Assembly (NCBI RefSeq): GCF_000483485.1 | Contig: NZ_KI519609.1 | Location: forward strand, 2,377,998-2,441,997 | DNA length: 64,000 nucleotides | From: Thiomicrorhabdus chilensis DSM 12352 | Lineage (GTDB): Bacteria; Pseudomonadota; Gammaproteobacteria; Thiomicrospirales; Thiomicrospiraceae | Reading direction: 5' to 3' | Shown here: one piece after another, positions 15,675-23,906 of the stretch | How the letters are laid out: the number at the start of each line of letters is the position of its first letter | How positions within the stretch are numbered: the first letter of the stretch is position 1 | Notes under the pieces: model-generated | Told to the model about the DNA's origin: nothing | The model's input: the letters and a program-made list of their open reading frames with translations, nothing else | The model's database searches: none | Position numbers and translations under genes: made by a program

Positions 15675-17092
15675 TGCGTAGATATCAAAACAAACAGGCC
15701 TGCTTTCATAAAGAATTTGGCTTCTCACTGGTAGAGCTCATGATCGTCACCGCCATTATTGGCATTGTCTTGATTGGCTTCTCAAACCAATCCGGTTCTC
15801 TGCGTCATGTCCAGAAAATTAAGGAATCGCAAAGTTCATTGCAGAAAATCAAACAAGAAATCCTAAATTACGGCCGGGTACACAAATACCTGCCTTGTCC
15901 GGATTCCGACAATGACGGCTTTGAAAACCGCAACGGTTCTGCTTGTTCAGCGAGTGTGGGGACGGTACCTTATTTAGATCTGGGGCTACAAAAACAAGAA
16001 ACTCTGGATAATTGGAACAATGCGTTTCGATATGCGGTCAATACCGACTCCACCAATGGAGGTTTGATTTGCGACAAGCGCAGTTCAGCAAGCATCTTTT
16101 GTAACCAAGGTGCCAATGTAACCCCCTGGTTCACACTGACGGACACGCCACCAACTTCCACGGACAGAGGCAACGGCAACTACTATGTTTGCAATCAAAG
16201 CACAGCTACCTGTAATGCAACAGCGGTTGCCAACAATGCAAATGTCTCACTAAACACGGCCACCGTTGTTTTAGTGGCTTATAACCAAGATGGTGACGCC
16301 GCTTTAAACAATTGCGCAAACCAAAACACTGCCTCAAAAGAAAATTGTGATGTCGACATCTACTATCATCAGGCTGCAGGTTCCAATGACGACAACCAAT
16401 TCTTCGATGACAGTATCTTGGCCATCAGCGGCTATGAAATAAAATCCCATATACTTTCACAAATGGTCACATGGGACAGCTTTGCCTCCAGCAGCTCATC
16501 ATCAGGATTAACCCCCACCTATGAAGACTTTGACATTACCGCTGATGATACTGTGCCCGTCTCAAACAGCCCGGATACACCGGATGTAATTTTGGTTAAC
16601 AGAAATGCAGATACCGATTTAAACCTCGGCGGTGGGGATGACTATTTAGCGATTGGTAACGATGTCAAAACGGGTGCCGAGATTGATACAGGACATGGCG
16701 ATGACCGTCTCTATATAGTAGGCCAGGCACAGGCTAATATAGATTTGGGCAGAGGTGACGACACCTTTGTACTGGGTACAGATTTACGAGAAAACCTCAA
16801 TGCAGATCGCGGCAACGATAAAGTATGGATTCAGGGCAATGTCCTTTCCGGATCAAACCTCGATATGGACCAAGATGACGATGTCTTGTGGATAGGGACT
16901 TCTGGGAATGACTCGACCGGGCAAATTGATGATGATATCAATGGAGGTTCCGGTTATGACATCCTGGTTCTGGAAAACACCAGCAAAGCTGAGTGGGACA
17001 GCAACTCCACTCTTCAAAACCACGTAGATAATTTTGAATTGGTGATTTTTGAAGCTGATGAATCCGGCGCCAGGGAATATGTCGCGCTATGA
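15671..17092 (+). CDS. Prepilin-type protein with RTX-like acidic repeat tail, fourth of four
   Basis: 473 residues from GTG 15671, or from the ATG one codon later, which overlaps the previous TGA. Prepilin signal FGFSLVELMIVTAIIGIVLIG (cleavage G-F, Glu at +5), then YLPCPDSDNDGFENRNG and GTVPYLDLGL, the shared domain, with several Cys pairs. From about residue 310 to 425 there are about five acidic repeats of the form L-x-L-G-x-GDD-x-L-x-I (GGGDDYLAIG, GHGDDRLYIV, GRGDDTFVLG, DRGNDKVWIQ, DQDDDVLWIG), resembling the calcium-binding nonapeptide repeats of RTX proteins. An acidic end follows. Joining a class III prepilin signal to an RTX-like tail is unusual, because RTX proteins normally leave by type I secretion. 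A CAGGCCTG copy is in the first codons. Confidence 0.82.
   Translation: MMRRYQNKQACFHKEFGFSLVELMIVTAIIGIVLIGFSNQSGSLRHVQKIKESQSSLQKIKQEILNYGRVHKYLPCPDSDNDGFENRNGSACSASVGTVPYLDLGLQKQETLDNWNNAFRYAVNTDSTNGGLICDKRSSASIFCNQGANVTPWFTLTDTPPTSTDRGNGNYYVCNQSTATCNATAVANNANVSLNTATVVLVAYNQDGDAALNNCANQNTASKENCDVDIYYHQAAGSNDDNQFFDDSILAISGYEIKSHILSQMVTWDSFASSSSSSGLTPTYEDFDITADDTVPVSNSPDTPDVILVNRNADTDLNLGGGDDYLAIGNDVKTGAEIDTGHGDDRLYIVGQAQANIDLGRGDDTFVLGTDLRENLNADRGNDKVWIQGNVLSGSNLDMDQDDDVLWIGTSGNDSTGQIDDDINGGSGYDILVLENTSKAEWDSNSTLQNHVDNFELVIFEADESGAREYVAL
15687..15702 (-). repeat. CAGGCCTG dispersed repeat in the start of the fourth prepilin gene
   Basis: Core 15695-15702; read on the minus strand it continues TTTGTTTT. 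It encodes part of the basic head of the prepilin signal (NKQACF), which tolerates variation. Confidence 0.45.
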
Positions 17093-17126
17093 CAACCAGC
17101 CAGATAACGACAAACGTCTTAAAAGA

Positions 17127-17426
17127 CTAAATTGACGTCTTAGTGCTTTTATACTGCAACACCAAAACCTCTTTGTTTGACTTAGAGAGCTGCTTGATCG
17201 CATATTCCCGTTTGAGGGCTAATTGACGATTTTCAACCATCTCTTTATAGACTAATTCACAAGGACGTCGGGCTTGAGTATAACGAGCCCCGCCCTTAGT
17301 GTCGCCATTGTGCTGGCGCAGACGACTCTCAAGACGGTTGGTGATGCCACAATACAAACTGTTGTCTGCACAACGCAACAGATAAACCCACCAGGCCTGT
17401 CCATTTTGAGCTTGCTTGTCACTCAT
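17127..17426 (-). CDS. GIY-YIG nuclease-domain protein (UPF0213 / YhbQ type)
   Basis: 99 residues from the ATG at 17426, which leaves 13 bases after moaC. An upstream ATG at 17483 would overlap moaC and add an uncharged, poorly conserved head. The chain reads WWVYLLRCADNSLYCGITNRLESRLRQHN, the GIY-YIG core in the variant YLLR...YCGIT, with the catalytic Arg (SRLRQH) and later Glu (VYKEMVENR) in place. Small single-domain proteins of this kind are common; a DNA repair role is suspected but not settled. It is convergent with the prepilin operon and probably cotranscribed at the end of moaC. A CAGGCCTG copy encodes its NGQAW segment. Confidence 0.85.
   Translation of the reverse strand: MSDKQAQNGQAWWVYLLRCADNSLYCGITNRLESRLRQHNGDTKGGARYTQARRPCELVYKEMVENRQLALKREYAIKQLSKSNKEVLVLQYKSTKTSI
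17392..17407 (+). repeat. CAGGCCTG dispersed repeat inside the GIY-YIG gene
   Basis: Core 17392-17399 with tail TCCATTTT. In the gene's frame (minus strand) it encodes QNGQAW, just before the conserved core. Confidence 0.6.
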
Positions 17427-17439
17427 CGGCAAGCAGGGC

Positions 17440-17934
17440 TTAGACTTCGTTGCCTTGACGTTGCCAATGCCCGGATTTTCCACCTTTTTTCTCGAGCAAC
17501 TGCACCTGATCGATGATCATGCCCTTGTCCACCGCTTTGCACATGTCATACAAAGTAAGAGCGGCAGCACTGGCGGCCGTCAAGGCTTCCATCTCAACTC
17601 CTGTCTGACCGACCAATTTGCATATAGCCGTAATTTCCACGCAACTTTGTTCGATATTGGGTGTCAGTTCGACCTTAACGGAAGTGAGCATCAAAGGATG
17701 ACACATCGGAATGATATCCGGCGTTTTTTTAGCGGCCATAATGCCGGCAATGCGAGCGGTCGCCATGACATCACCCTTTTTATGCTTGCCTTCCACTATC
17801 ATCGCCAGTGTTTCGGGCAGCATGCGTATGACGGCCATGGCACGCGCCTCTCTCTCGGTATGCTGCTTTTCACTGACATCGACCATGCGCGCCTGCCCTT
17901 TTGCATCAAGATGGGTTAACGTCTGTTCTGTCAT
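17440..17934 (-). CDS. moaC: Cyclic pyranopterin monophosphate synthase MoaC
   Basis: 164 residues starting at [13 protein letters not shown]; a longer open frame upstream overlaps moeA and is not conserved-looking. MoaC converts the MoaA product into cyclic pyranopterin monophosphate, the first stable molybdenum-cofactor intermediate. The signature pieces are MVDVSEK near the N-terminus, IIPMCHPL in the middle (His in the active site) and the AKKTPDIIP and [18 protein letters not shown] segments. It lies 10 bases after moeA, as the last cofactor gene of the minus-strand group. The full length fits the family. Confidence 0.96.
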   Translation of the reverse strand: MTEQTLTHLDAKGQARMVDVSEKQHTEREARAMAVIRMLPETLAMIVEGKHKKGDVMATARIAGIMAAKKTPDIIPMCHPLMLTSVKVELTPNIEQSCVEITAICKLVGQTGVEMEALTAASAAALTLYDMCKAVDKGMIIDQVQLLEKKGGKSGHWQRQGNEV

Positions 17935-17944
17935 AATCAATCGC

Positions 17945-19150
17945 CTATTCATTAATTGGGTTGAAAGGATAAAACGCGACCTTATCGCCACGTTTAACCA
18001 CACTGTCTTCCGGAATGACCACAAACCCTTCCGCCCAGACGGCTGAAGTCAAGACACCGGAATTTTGGTTCGGAAAAATCTCGACATAGGTTTTCTGGTT
18101 CTTATTGACCAATTTGGCACGGGCAAATTCGCGTCTGAATCCAGCTTTAGGCCATTCAAACAGGGCTTCCAACCACAAAGGTTTGGCCTTAAGAACGGCC
18201 GCACCCTGCTTTTTAAGCAGGTAAGGACGTGCGAATAAGTTAAAGGTCGCAAAAGCGGACACGGGATTGCCCGGCAAACCGATAAACGGTGTGCCCTCAA
18301 TGTCTCCGTAGGCAAGCGGCTTGCCGGGTTTCATCTTTACTTTCCACATATTCAAGGCTCCGAGCTGCTCGATGGCCGGCTTGATATGGTCCTCCTCACC
18401 CACAGAAACTCCACCGGTGGTGATGACCACGTCGCTTATTTGCGCCGCCTGCTTCATCGCGTCCACTGTCGCTTCCAAGGTATCTTCTACGTGCCCCAAA
18501 TCAATCAACTCAAATCCAAGTGCCGGTACCAGGCCTGCCAGAACATAACGGTTTGCGTTATAGATCTTGCCGGGCTCTGCATTTTGCCCTGGCTCAAGCA
18601 ATTCGTCTCCCGTAGTAAAGGTGGCGATTTTCAAAGGCTGGTACACCTCAACCTCAGCGATACCAATAGAGGTAATCAACCCCAAATCCTGCGGGCGAAG
18701 TTTGTGCCCCTGTCCCAGAATTTCATCCCCTTGAGCAATATCCTGCCCTAGGCGACGAATGTTTTGTCCCCGCTGGGTGGACTGCGCGGTGATTCTGACC
18801 TGATTTTCATCAACCGCTTGTGTTTCCTCCTGCATGATCACCATATTGGCACCCTCAGGGATTGGCGCTCCTGTGAAAATTCTAGCAGCGGTACCAGCTT
18901 TAAGTGCTTTTGGAACACTACCAGCAGTAATCCTCTGGCTGACTTCCAACACAGAATTGTGCTGAAGATCATAACTGTGCAGGGCATAACCATCCATCTG
19001 GCTATTGTCATGCGGAGGCACACTCACCTCGGATACTATGGCCTTCGCCAAAATTCGGCCAAGTGCATTGCAAACAGGAATTCTCTCAACCTGTTGTGTC
19101 GGGGTCACTTGGTTCAATAAATAATGTAGCGCTTCATCAAAGGTTTTCAT
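17945..19150 (-). CDS. moeA: Molybdopterin molybdenumtransferase MoeA
   Basis: 401 residues from ATG 19150. A GAGGA sequence seven bases before that ATG supports it over the TTG at 19162. MoeA inserts molybdate into adenylated molybdopterin. Signatures: DNSQMDGYA near residue 60, GDELLEPGQ near the middle, [23 protein letters not shown], and [14 protein letters not shown] towards the C-terminus, followed by the C-terminal beta domain. It sits between moaE and moaC, and a rho-independent terminator lies just ahead of it, so it may be partly uncoupled from moaADE. One CAGGCCTG copy (18530) lies in the gene. Confidence 0.96.
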   Translation of the reverse strand: MKTFDEALHYLLNQVTPTQQVERIPVCNALGRILAKAIVSEVSVPPHDNSQMDGYALHSYDLQHNSVLEVSQRITAGSVPKALKAGTAARIFTGAPIPEGANMVIMQEETQAVDENQVRITAQSTQRGQNIRRLGQDIAQGDEILGQGHKLRPQDLGLITSIGIAEVEVYQPLKIATFTTGDELLEPGQNAEPGKIYNANRYVLAGLVPALGFELIDLGHVEDTLEATVDAMKQAAQISDVVITTGGVSVGEEDHIKPAIEQLGALNMWKVKMKPGKPLAYGDIEGTPFIGLPGNPVSAFATFNLFARPYLLKKQGAAVLKAKPLWLEALFEWPKAGFRREFARAKLVNKNQKTYVEIFPNQNSGVLTSAVWAEGFVVIPEDSVVKRGDKVAFYPFNPINE

Positions 19151-19160
19151 ATTCGTCCTC

Positions 19161-19184
19161 AAAAAAATCCCCGCGATTGCGGGG
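19161..19184 (-). terminator. Intrinsic terminator between moaE and moeA
   Basis: On the minus strand CCCCGC (19184-19179) pairs with GCGGGG (19174-19169) around AATC and is followed by A and seven U. It ends the moaA-moaD-moaE transcript or attenuates read-through into moeA, whose start codon begins only 10 bases after the U-tract. Confidence 0.85.
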
Positions 19185-19228
19185 AAATGACAGAATTCAG
19201 TTTAATAAAAATAATTAGGATTGTTGGA

Positions 19229-19693
19229 TTATTTCCAGCGCTTCTCGGCATCTTTATCACTTAGACGTGCATCTACCCAACGCTCTTCGCCGTTGGGCAG
19301 GGTTTCCTTTTTCCAGAAAGGCGCATTGGTTTTTAAATAATCCATAATAAAATGAGAGGCGTAAAACGCATTTTCACGGTGGCGACTGCTGACCGCCACC
19401 AATACAATCTGGTCGGTTGGGTACATTTTACCAATCCGATGAATGATCACACTGGACTCTAAAGCCCAACGCTCATGAGCTTCTAAGCGGATTTTCTCAA
19501 GAGCCTTCTCAGTCATACCGGGGTAATGCTCCAATTCAAGCACCGCCACATCGTCACCTTCATTGATATCACGCACCGTACCCACAAACGAGACCACCGC
19601 ACCGATATCAGCATGCCCCTCTCTTAACCGAGCAATCTCGGTACTCAGATCAAAATCTTCCTGCTGGATTTTAATATGGGGGAAATGCGCCAC
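19229..19693 (-). CDS. moaE: Molybdopterin synthase catalytic subunit MoaE
   Basis: 154 residues. MoaE holds the cyclic pyranopterin substrate while the thiocarboxylated MoaD tail donates sulfur. Visible signatures are GAVVSFVGTVRD, LELEHYPGMTEKAL, IIHRIGKM, VLVAVSSRHRENAFYASHFIMD (contact region) and LKTNAPFWKKE with the catalytic lysines. It starts four bases after moaD, in the standard moaD-moaE pairing, and its end is followed by a strong terminator. The length is normal. Confidence 0.96.
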   Translation of the reverse strand: MAHFPHIKIQQEDFDLSTEIARLREGHADIGAVVSFVGTVRDINEGDDVAVLELEHYPGMTEKALEKIRLEAHERWALESSVIIHRIGKMYPTDQIVLVAVSSRHRENAFYASHFIMDYLKTNAPFWKKETLPNGEERWVDARLSDKDAEKRWK

Positions 19694-19697
19694 CTCA

Positions 19698-19949
19698 TCA
19701 ACCTCCCGTCACGGGCGGAAAAAATGCCACTTCATCACCCGCCTGGATTCGGGTATCGCGACTGGCAACATCATGATTGACCGCGATTTGTAAATTTTGG
19801 TTGTCCAGCAAAGCCTGTTTCCAATTGTCACCGCGTGTCGCCAGTTCTGCAATCAAAGACTGAACATCACCATGAGTGGCTGGTAATTGTTCATCTGCCT
19901 TACCAAGCATCTCTCTAAAGCTTGCGAAATAAAGTACATTCACCATCAT
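19698..19949 (-). CDS. moaD: Molybdopterin synthase sulfur carrier subunit MoaD
   Basis: 83 residues with a ubiquitin-like fold and the required C-terminal Gly-Gly (PPVTGG), which is adenylated and thiocarboxylated by MoeB. VLYFASFREMLGKADEQL and GDEVAFFPPVTGG are typical. It lies between moaA and moaE with very short gaps, so the three are read as one unit. No moeB-like activating gene is seen in the window. Confidence 0.95.
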   Translation of the reverse strand: MMVNVLYFASFREMLGKADEQLPATHGDVQSLIAELATRGDNWKQALLDNQNLQIAVNHDVASRDTRIQAGDEVAFFPPVTGG

Positions 19950-19996
19950 CGATTCCTCAAATACACTAACGATTCATTCGTTTAATTAAATAACCT

Positions 19997-20998
19997 TTAC
20001 CCGCCCAGTTGGACCATTTGTCTAAATTCAATGTTATGCACATTCTCATTGAAGAAGTGTCTTTCCGGTTTCTTAAGCATGGCATCTGTAATCAATTGTT
20101 CAAGCTCTACATCCGTAATGCCTTCACGCAGTGGCGTTCTTAAGTCTACAGAATCTTCCTGCCCCAAACACAAGGCCAGAACCCCCCGTGCGGTTAATCG
20201 AACCCGGTTGCAGCTTTCGCAAAAATGTTGCGAAACGGCGGAAATCACCCCAACCCGAGTTTGCGTACCGGCAATCAAAAAATTCCGTGAAGGGCCGTCA
20301 TGGGTCTTACCAGATGACGGCAACAGGTCAGAACCAACGTGCTTTTTGATACGCGCAAGAATCTTATCCGCGGGATAGTGCTGATCCATCATACTGACAC
20401 CAGCCGGACCGATCGGCATGGTTTCGATGAAACGCACCTCTACCCCTTTTTCCAATCCGTAATCCACCATGGCTTCAATTTCGTCATCATTTGTGCCCTT
20501 CATGACCACCATATTGAACTTTACGGGAGTCATCCCCACTTCCAGCGCCTTATCCACACCCTGCAGGACTTTTTCCAAATCTCCGCCCCGCGTGATGTTA
20601 TTGAATCGTTGCGGTCTTAGAGAATCGATACTGATATTACAGCGGTTAACACCCGCCTCTTTCAATGCCAAAGCTTCACGCCCAAGATGATGCGCATTGG
20701 TTGATAGGGCGATGTCTTCCAAACCCTCAAAGGCACTGATTTGCTTGACCAATGAAGCCAGGTTTTTACGCACCAAAGGTTCGCCCCCCGTGAGGCGAAT
20801 TTTTGCCACACCCAGATTCACAAACGCTTTAATGATTCTGGCCAGCTCATCGTACGACAGGTACTCTTTGTGATTGCCTTCCGGGTGAACACCCTGCTCC
20901 GGCATACAGTAGCCACAGCGATAGTTACACAGGTCTGTAACGGATACGCGTACATACTCTATTTTTCGGTTAAATGGATCAATCAGCTCATTTCTCAT
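19997..20998 (-). CDS. moaA: GTP 3',8-cyclase MoaA (radical SAM)
   Basis: 333 residues from ATG 20998 (MRNELIDPFNRKIEYVRVSVTD). An open extension to 21073 lacks family similarity. MoaA rearranges GTP in the first committed step of molybdenum cofactor synthesis. The radical SAM cluster motif CNYRCGYC is near residues 24-31, followed by IRLTGGEPLVRK. The C-terminal second iron-sulfur cluster site FCESCNRVRLTARGVLALC is intact, and the protein ends in Gly-Gly, which is needed for activity. It heads moaA-moaD-moaE. The upstream soxCD unit, which encodes a molybdenum enzyme, ends in a terminator, so the two groups are probably separate transcripts. Confidence 0.96.
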   Translation of the reverse strand: MRNELIDPFNRKIEYVRVSVTDLCNYRCGYCMPEQGVHPEGNHKEYLSYDELARIIKAFVNLGVAKIRLTGGEPLVRKNLASLVKQISAFEGLEDIALSTNAHHLGREALALKEAGVNRCNISIDSLRPQRFNNITRGGDLEKVLQGVDKALEVGMTPVKFNMVVMKGTNDDEIEAMVDYGLEKGVEVRFIETMPIGPAGVSMMDQHYPADKILARIKKHVGSDLLPSSGKTHDGPSRNFLIAGTQTRVGVISAVSQHFCESCNRVRLTARGVLALCLGQEDSVDLRTPLREGITDVELEQLITDAMLKKPERHFFNENVHNIEFRQMVQLGG

Positions 20999-21153
20999 CG
21001 TTCGATCTATCTCTCTCGTCGCTGCCAGCGTTATAGCCGGATGGGAATAACGAATTCTACACGAACAAAGCATTAGAATTCAATAATATATTGCAAATAA
21101 ATGGCAAAAAACTGGTGGGATGAGTCAGTTCTATTAATAGAGCTTAAAAACAA

Positions 21154-21181
21154 AAAAAGCCCGCTAAAAAGCGGGCTTTTT
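21154..21181 (-). terminator. Intrinsic terminator after soxCD
   Basis: AAAAAGCCCGC (21154-21164) and GCGGGCTTTTT (21171-21181) form an 11-bp stem around a 6-base loop, with a run of U on either strand. Read on the minus strand it lies about 20 bases after the soxD stop codon. Confidence 0.9.
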
Positions 21182-21202
21182 CAGATCAAATGTAATCAGA
21201 GA

Positions 21203-22267
21203 TTACATACCAGCGTGACCAACACCTGGTGGATCTTCGTGCATACGCTGAGGAACGTTGTACTGAGGAGTTCCATCAGGTAGTTTGCGTGCTTGACGGT
21301 AGTTATGGATGTCACCTTTACCATCACCCACTTGCGTGTCAGGACAGTTTGTCATGCAACGCTCGTTGTGAATAACCGGACGGTGATCACAGAAGAAGTT
21401 TCCTTGGTTCTTCATGTACTTATTCATTTTCATAAGTACTTCAGAGTTGAAGAAAGTATCATCTTCCAATTCCGTTCCTTCGTCATCCATCGGTACATAG
21501 TTAGACTGAAGGATATAACCAGTCATCCCCATGTAACCTGCGTCACCGATATGCGGAGCATTAGGTGTCCAGAAAGGCATTGTACGACGGATGTAATCGA
21601 ACAAGGTCGTCGCATATGGCCAGTAGTTACCCACTGCTTTCATCGGAGCCGGAGCGTAGAAATCAGAAGTAACCAAGTTCTCTTCAACTGCAAGAGGAAG
21701 ATATCCTTTAGCCCCTTCACCGAATTCACCGTGACACATACCACAGAACTGGACGTAAACTTTTGCCCCTTCTTCAACCGTCATACCGACTGAAGGATCA
21801 GGAAGACCTTTACCGTCACCGTCGACAGTGATGTTCCACTTAGCCATTGAAGCTTCGGAGATTGGCGTACCAAAACCACGTGCAACAAAGTCACCGTCGT
21901 TGTAGAAGTTTGCATTTACGCTGTCGTGAACTTCAACGAAAGCTGCAGGAACTTTACACTGAGCGTTACCGTGGTTACCACCATCGATACTGTCGTCCAC
22001 TTCGAAAGAGTATGGGTTAGCAGGGTCTAACTTACCTTCCAAACCATCACGTCCGTGGGCGGCGTCTTTACCAAGAATGGCTTCGATTACCGCTTTGTCC
22101 AGGTATTTACCATCCGCTTCACGAATGATCTCTGCGTAGTTAGCAGCGTATTTACCATCGATTTTATCACCAGCGGCGCCATCAGAGCTTCCGCTCATTG
22201 CGCTTGCAGAGCCAGCAAATAGAGTTGCAACCGCAGCTACAACGAATGTTTTTTTAGTATTGAACAT
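21203..22267 (-). CDS. soxD: SoxD-type cytochrome c subunit of sulfane dehydrogenase (single haem site)
   Basis: 354 residues from ATG 22267; a TTG at 22273 lies closer to the GGAGG sequence and is also possible. It has an N-terminal Sec signal (TFVVAAVATLFAGSASA). One haem-binding motif, CGMCH, is at about 175-179, with a likely Met ligand later (for example in YMGMTGYI). A C-terminal CDHRP...CMTNCPD region carries extra cysteines without a second CxxCH. SoxD receives electrons from SoxC while protein-bound sulfane sulfur is oxidised. Paracoccus SoxD carries two haems; here only one site is seen. It overlaps the 3' end of soxC by 14 bases, so the two are translationally coupled. Confidence 0.85.
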   Translation of the reverse strand: MFNTKKTFVVAAVATLFAGSASAMSGSSDGAAGDKIDGKYAANYAEIIREADGKYLDKAVIEAILGKDAAHGRDGLEGKLDPANPYSFEVDDSIDGGNHGNAQCKVPAAFVEVHDSVNANFYNDGDFVARGFGTPISEASMAKWNITVDGDGKGLPDPSVGMTVEEGAKVYVQFCGMCHGEFGEGAKGYLPLAVEENLVTSDFYAPAPMKAVGNYWPYATTLFDYIRRTMPFWTPNAPHIGDAGYMGMTGYILQSNYVPMDDEGTELEDDTFFNSEVLMKMNKYMKNQGNFFCDHRPVIHNERCMTNCPDTQVGDGKGDIHNYRQARKLPDGTPQYNVPQRMHEDPPGVGHAGM

Positions 22268-23615
22268 TTTCAATCATGCCTCCATTTTTGCCGTCTTCCC
22301 ATGCATGTACGCGCCATGTAACCATCGCTGTACGGTGGTAAACGTTGTTTGTACCTTCTAAGCTACGCATTTGCGGCATAGGCGGCTGAACATAACCGGT
22401 TTCATCTGTAACACGGCTCATTAGGAAGGCTTCAGAACCGTCCCAATCCCATTCAACTTCGAAACGAGTCCAAGCTTTATCAAGAACCGGTGAAGTGAAG
22501 TGTGCTTCTTTCCAGTTTTTACCACCGTCAAAAGAAACATCAACGTGTGCAACCTTACCGCGACCAGACCAAGCCAAACCACGGATGTAGTATTTACCTG
22601 GACCTTGCATTTTAAAGTCCGGAGATGGATAGGTGATTACAGAGTTTGGTTCCATGTACCAAGAGAAACGCTGTGCCGTTCCATCAGGCATCAACTCAGT
22701 GTACTTAGAAGTCTCTTCACGGTGCTGTGCTGGCACATCATGAACTTGGATACGACGTAGGTACTTGACCCACATGTTCGCTTCACAACCAGGTACAACC
22801 AAACGGATTGGGTAACCCTGTTCGCGACGTAAAGCTTCACCGTTCTGCGCGTAAGCAACAAAACAGTCATCCATTGCGATTTCAAGAGGAATTGAACGAG
22901 TCAGACCAGCGGCGTCAGCACCTTCTGGAATGATCCATTTACCTTCAGGTTTGATACCCGCTTCTTTCAACAGGTCAGATAGACGTACACCGGTGTATTC
23001 CACACAAGACATCATACCGTGAGTCCACTGAACAGAGTTCAACTGAACCCCTTTCCACTCCATCGCACCGTTAGCAGGACACTCTACGAAGTGAATACGT
23101 GATACAGAAGGGAAACGTTTTAGATCATCCATAGTGAAAATCAATGGACGCTCAACCAAACCATGGATAACCAAACGGTGGTCATCAGGGTTGATAGTTG
23201 GTACACCACCGTGGAAACGCTCAAAGTGAAGACCGTTAGGGGTGATAATTCCGTGCAAGCTTTGCAGCGGAGTCATGGTGATAGAAGCCATTGAATCTGG
23301 AGTCAACCACTCTAATGTACGACGCTGAACTTCTTTTTCAAATGGCGAAGGCATACCGTATGGATACTTACGCACACCGAAACCTAAAGATTTACGAGCG
23401 GCACCATCCTGTAGCACATCAGTAATTTCTTTCTTACCTGCGTAAGGTGCTACCGCTTTTTTAGCGTCATAACCCGCACCGTCTGCAGCTGAAGCGGCCT
23501 TAGTGAAAAGCACACCCCCAGCTACGGCCGCACTACCTTTTAAAAAGGTACGACGACTCTGGCTACGGCTTTCTTCTGTTTGAACCGCAACCTTTTCTAC
23601 GTTTTGATCTGTCAT
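22254..23615 (-). CDS. soxC: Sulfane dehydrogenase molybdenum subunit SoxC
   Basis: 453 residues. The N-terminus has a Tat signal, SRRTFLKGSAAVAGG, so the folded cofactor-loaded protein is exported. The sulfite-oxidase fold follows: GITPNGLHFERFHGG, VHGLVERPLIFTMDDLKRFP, and FVECPANGA with Cys179, the expected molybdenum ligand. The dimerisation domain contains KYYIRGLAWSGRGKVAHVDVSFDGGKNW. Together with SoxD it removes electrons from thiosulfate-derived sulfane sulfur on SoxYZ. The start has a good AAGGAGC sequence. No other sox genes are in the window, as expected where sox genes are scattered. Molybdenum cofactor genes follow immediately downstream. Confidence 0.93.
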   Translation of the reverse strand: MTDQNVEKVAVQTEESRSQSRRTFLKGSAAVAGGVLFTKAASAADGAGYDAKKAVAPYAGKKEITDVLQDGAARKSLGFGVRKYPYGMPSPFEKEVQRRTLEWLTPDSMASITMTPLQSLHGIITPNGLHFERFHGGVPTINPDDHRLVIHGLVERPLIFTMDDLKRFPSVSRIHFVECPANGAMEWKGVQLNSVQWTHGMMSCVEYTGVRLSDLLKEAGIKPEGKWIIPEGADAAGLTRSIPLEIAMDDCFVAYAQNGEALRREQGYPIRLVVPGCEANMWVKYLRRIQVHDVPAQHREETSKYTELMPDGTAQRFSWYMEPNSVITYPSPDFKMQGPGKYYIRGLAWSGRGKVAHVDVSFDGGKNWKEAHFTSPVLDKAWTRFEVEWDWDGSEAFLMSRVTDETGYVQPPMPQMRSLEGTNNVYHRTAMVTWRVHAWEDGKNGGMIENVQY

Positions 23616-23906
23616 TTAATGCTCCTTGATTGATCTTGCTGCGAGGCAACAACATCCCAGATTCAAGAGTTTAATTTATTTTTATTTAGCTAAGCACAGC
23701 GATAACATGCACCGCCAATACCAAATTTGCTGACCCGTAATGATATGTTTTATAAATTAATACTTCAAGCGATTACCCAACAAAAATTAGAATTCACTTA
23801 TATAATTTTTTTATGAGCGGTACGCCCTTTTTCTATCAGCCCTAAATACATATCCATTGTTTATTTTATTTTGAAACAATCCTACCCGTGAAAACGTCCG
23901 CGCCGG
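23616..23906. other. Intergenic region upstream of soxC
   Basis: 291 bases without a gene, AT-rich in the half away from soxC. It should contain the soxCD promoter and the end of the neighbouring minus-strand gene's transcript. No operator or hairpin with a U-tract was recognised. Confidence 0.4.
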
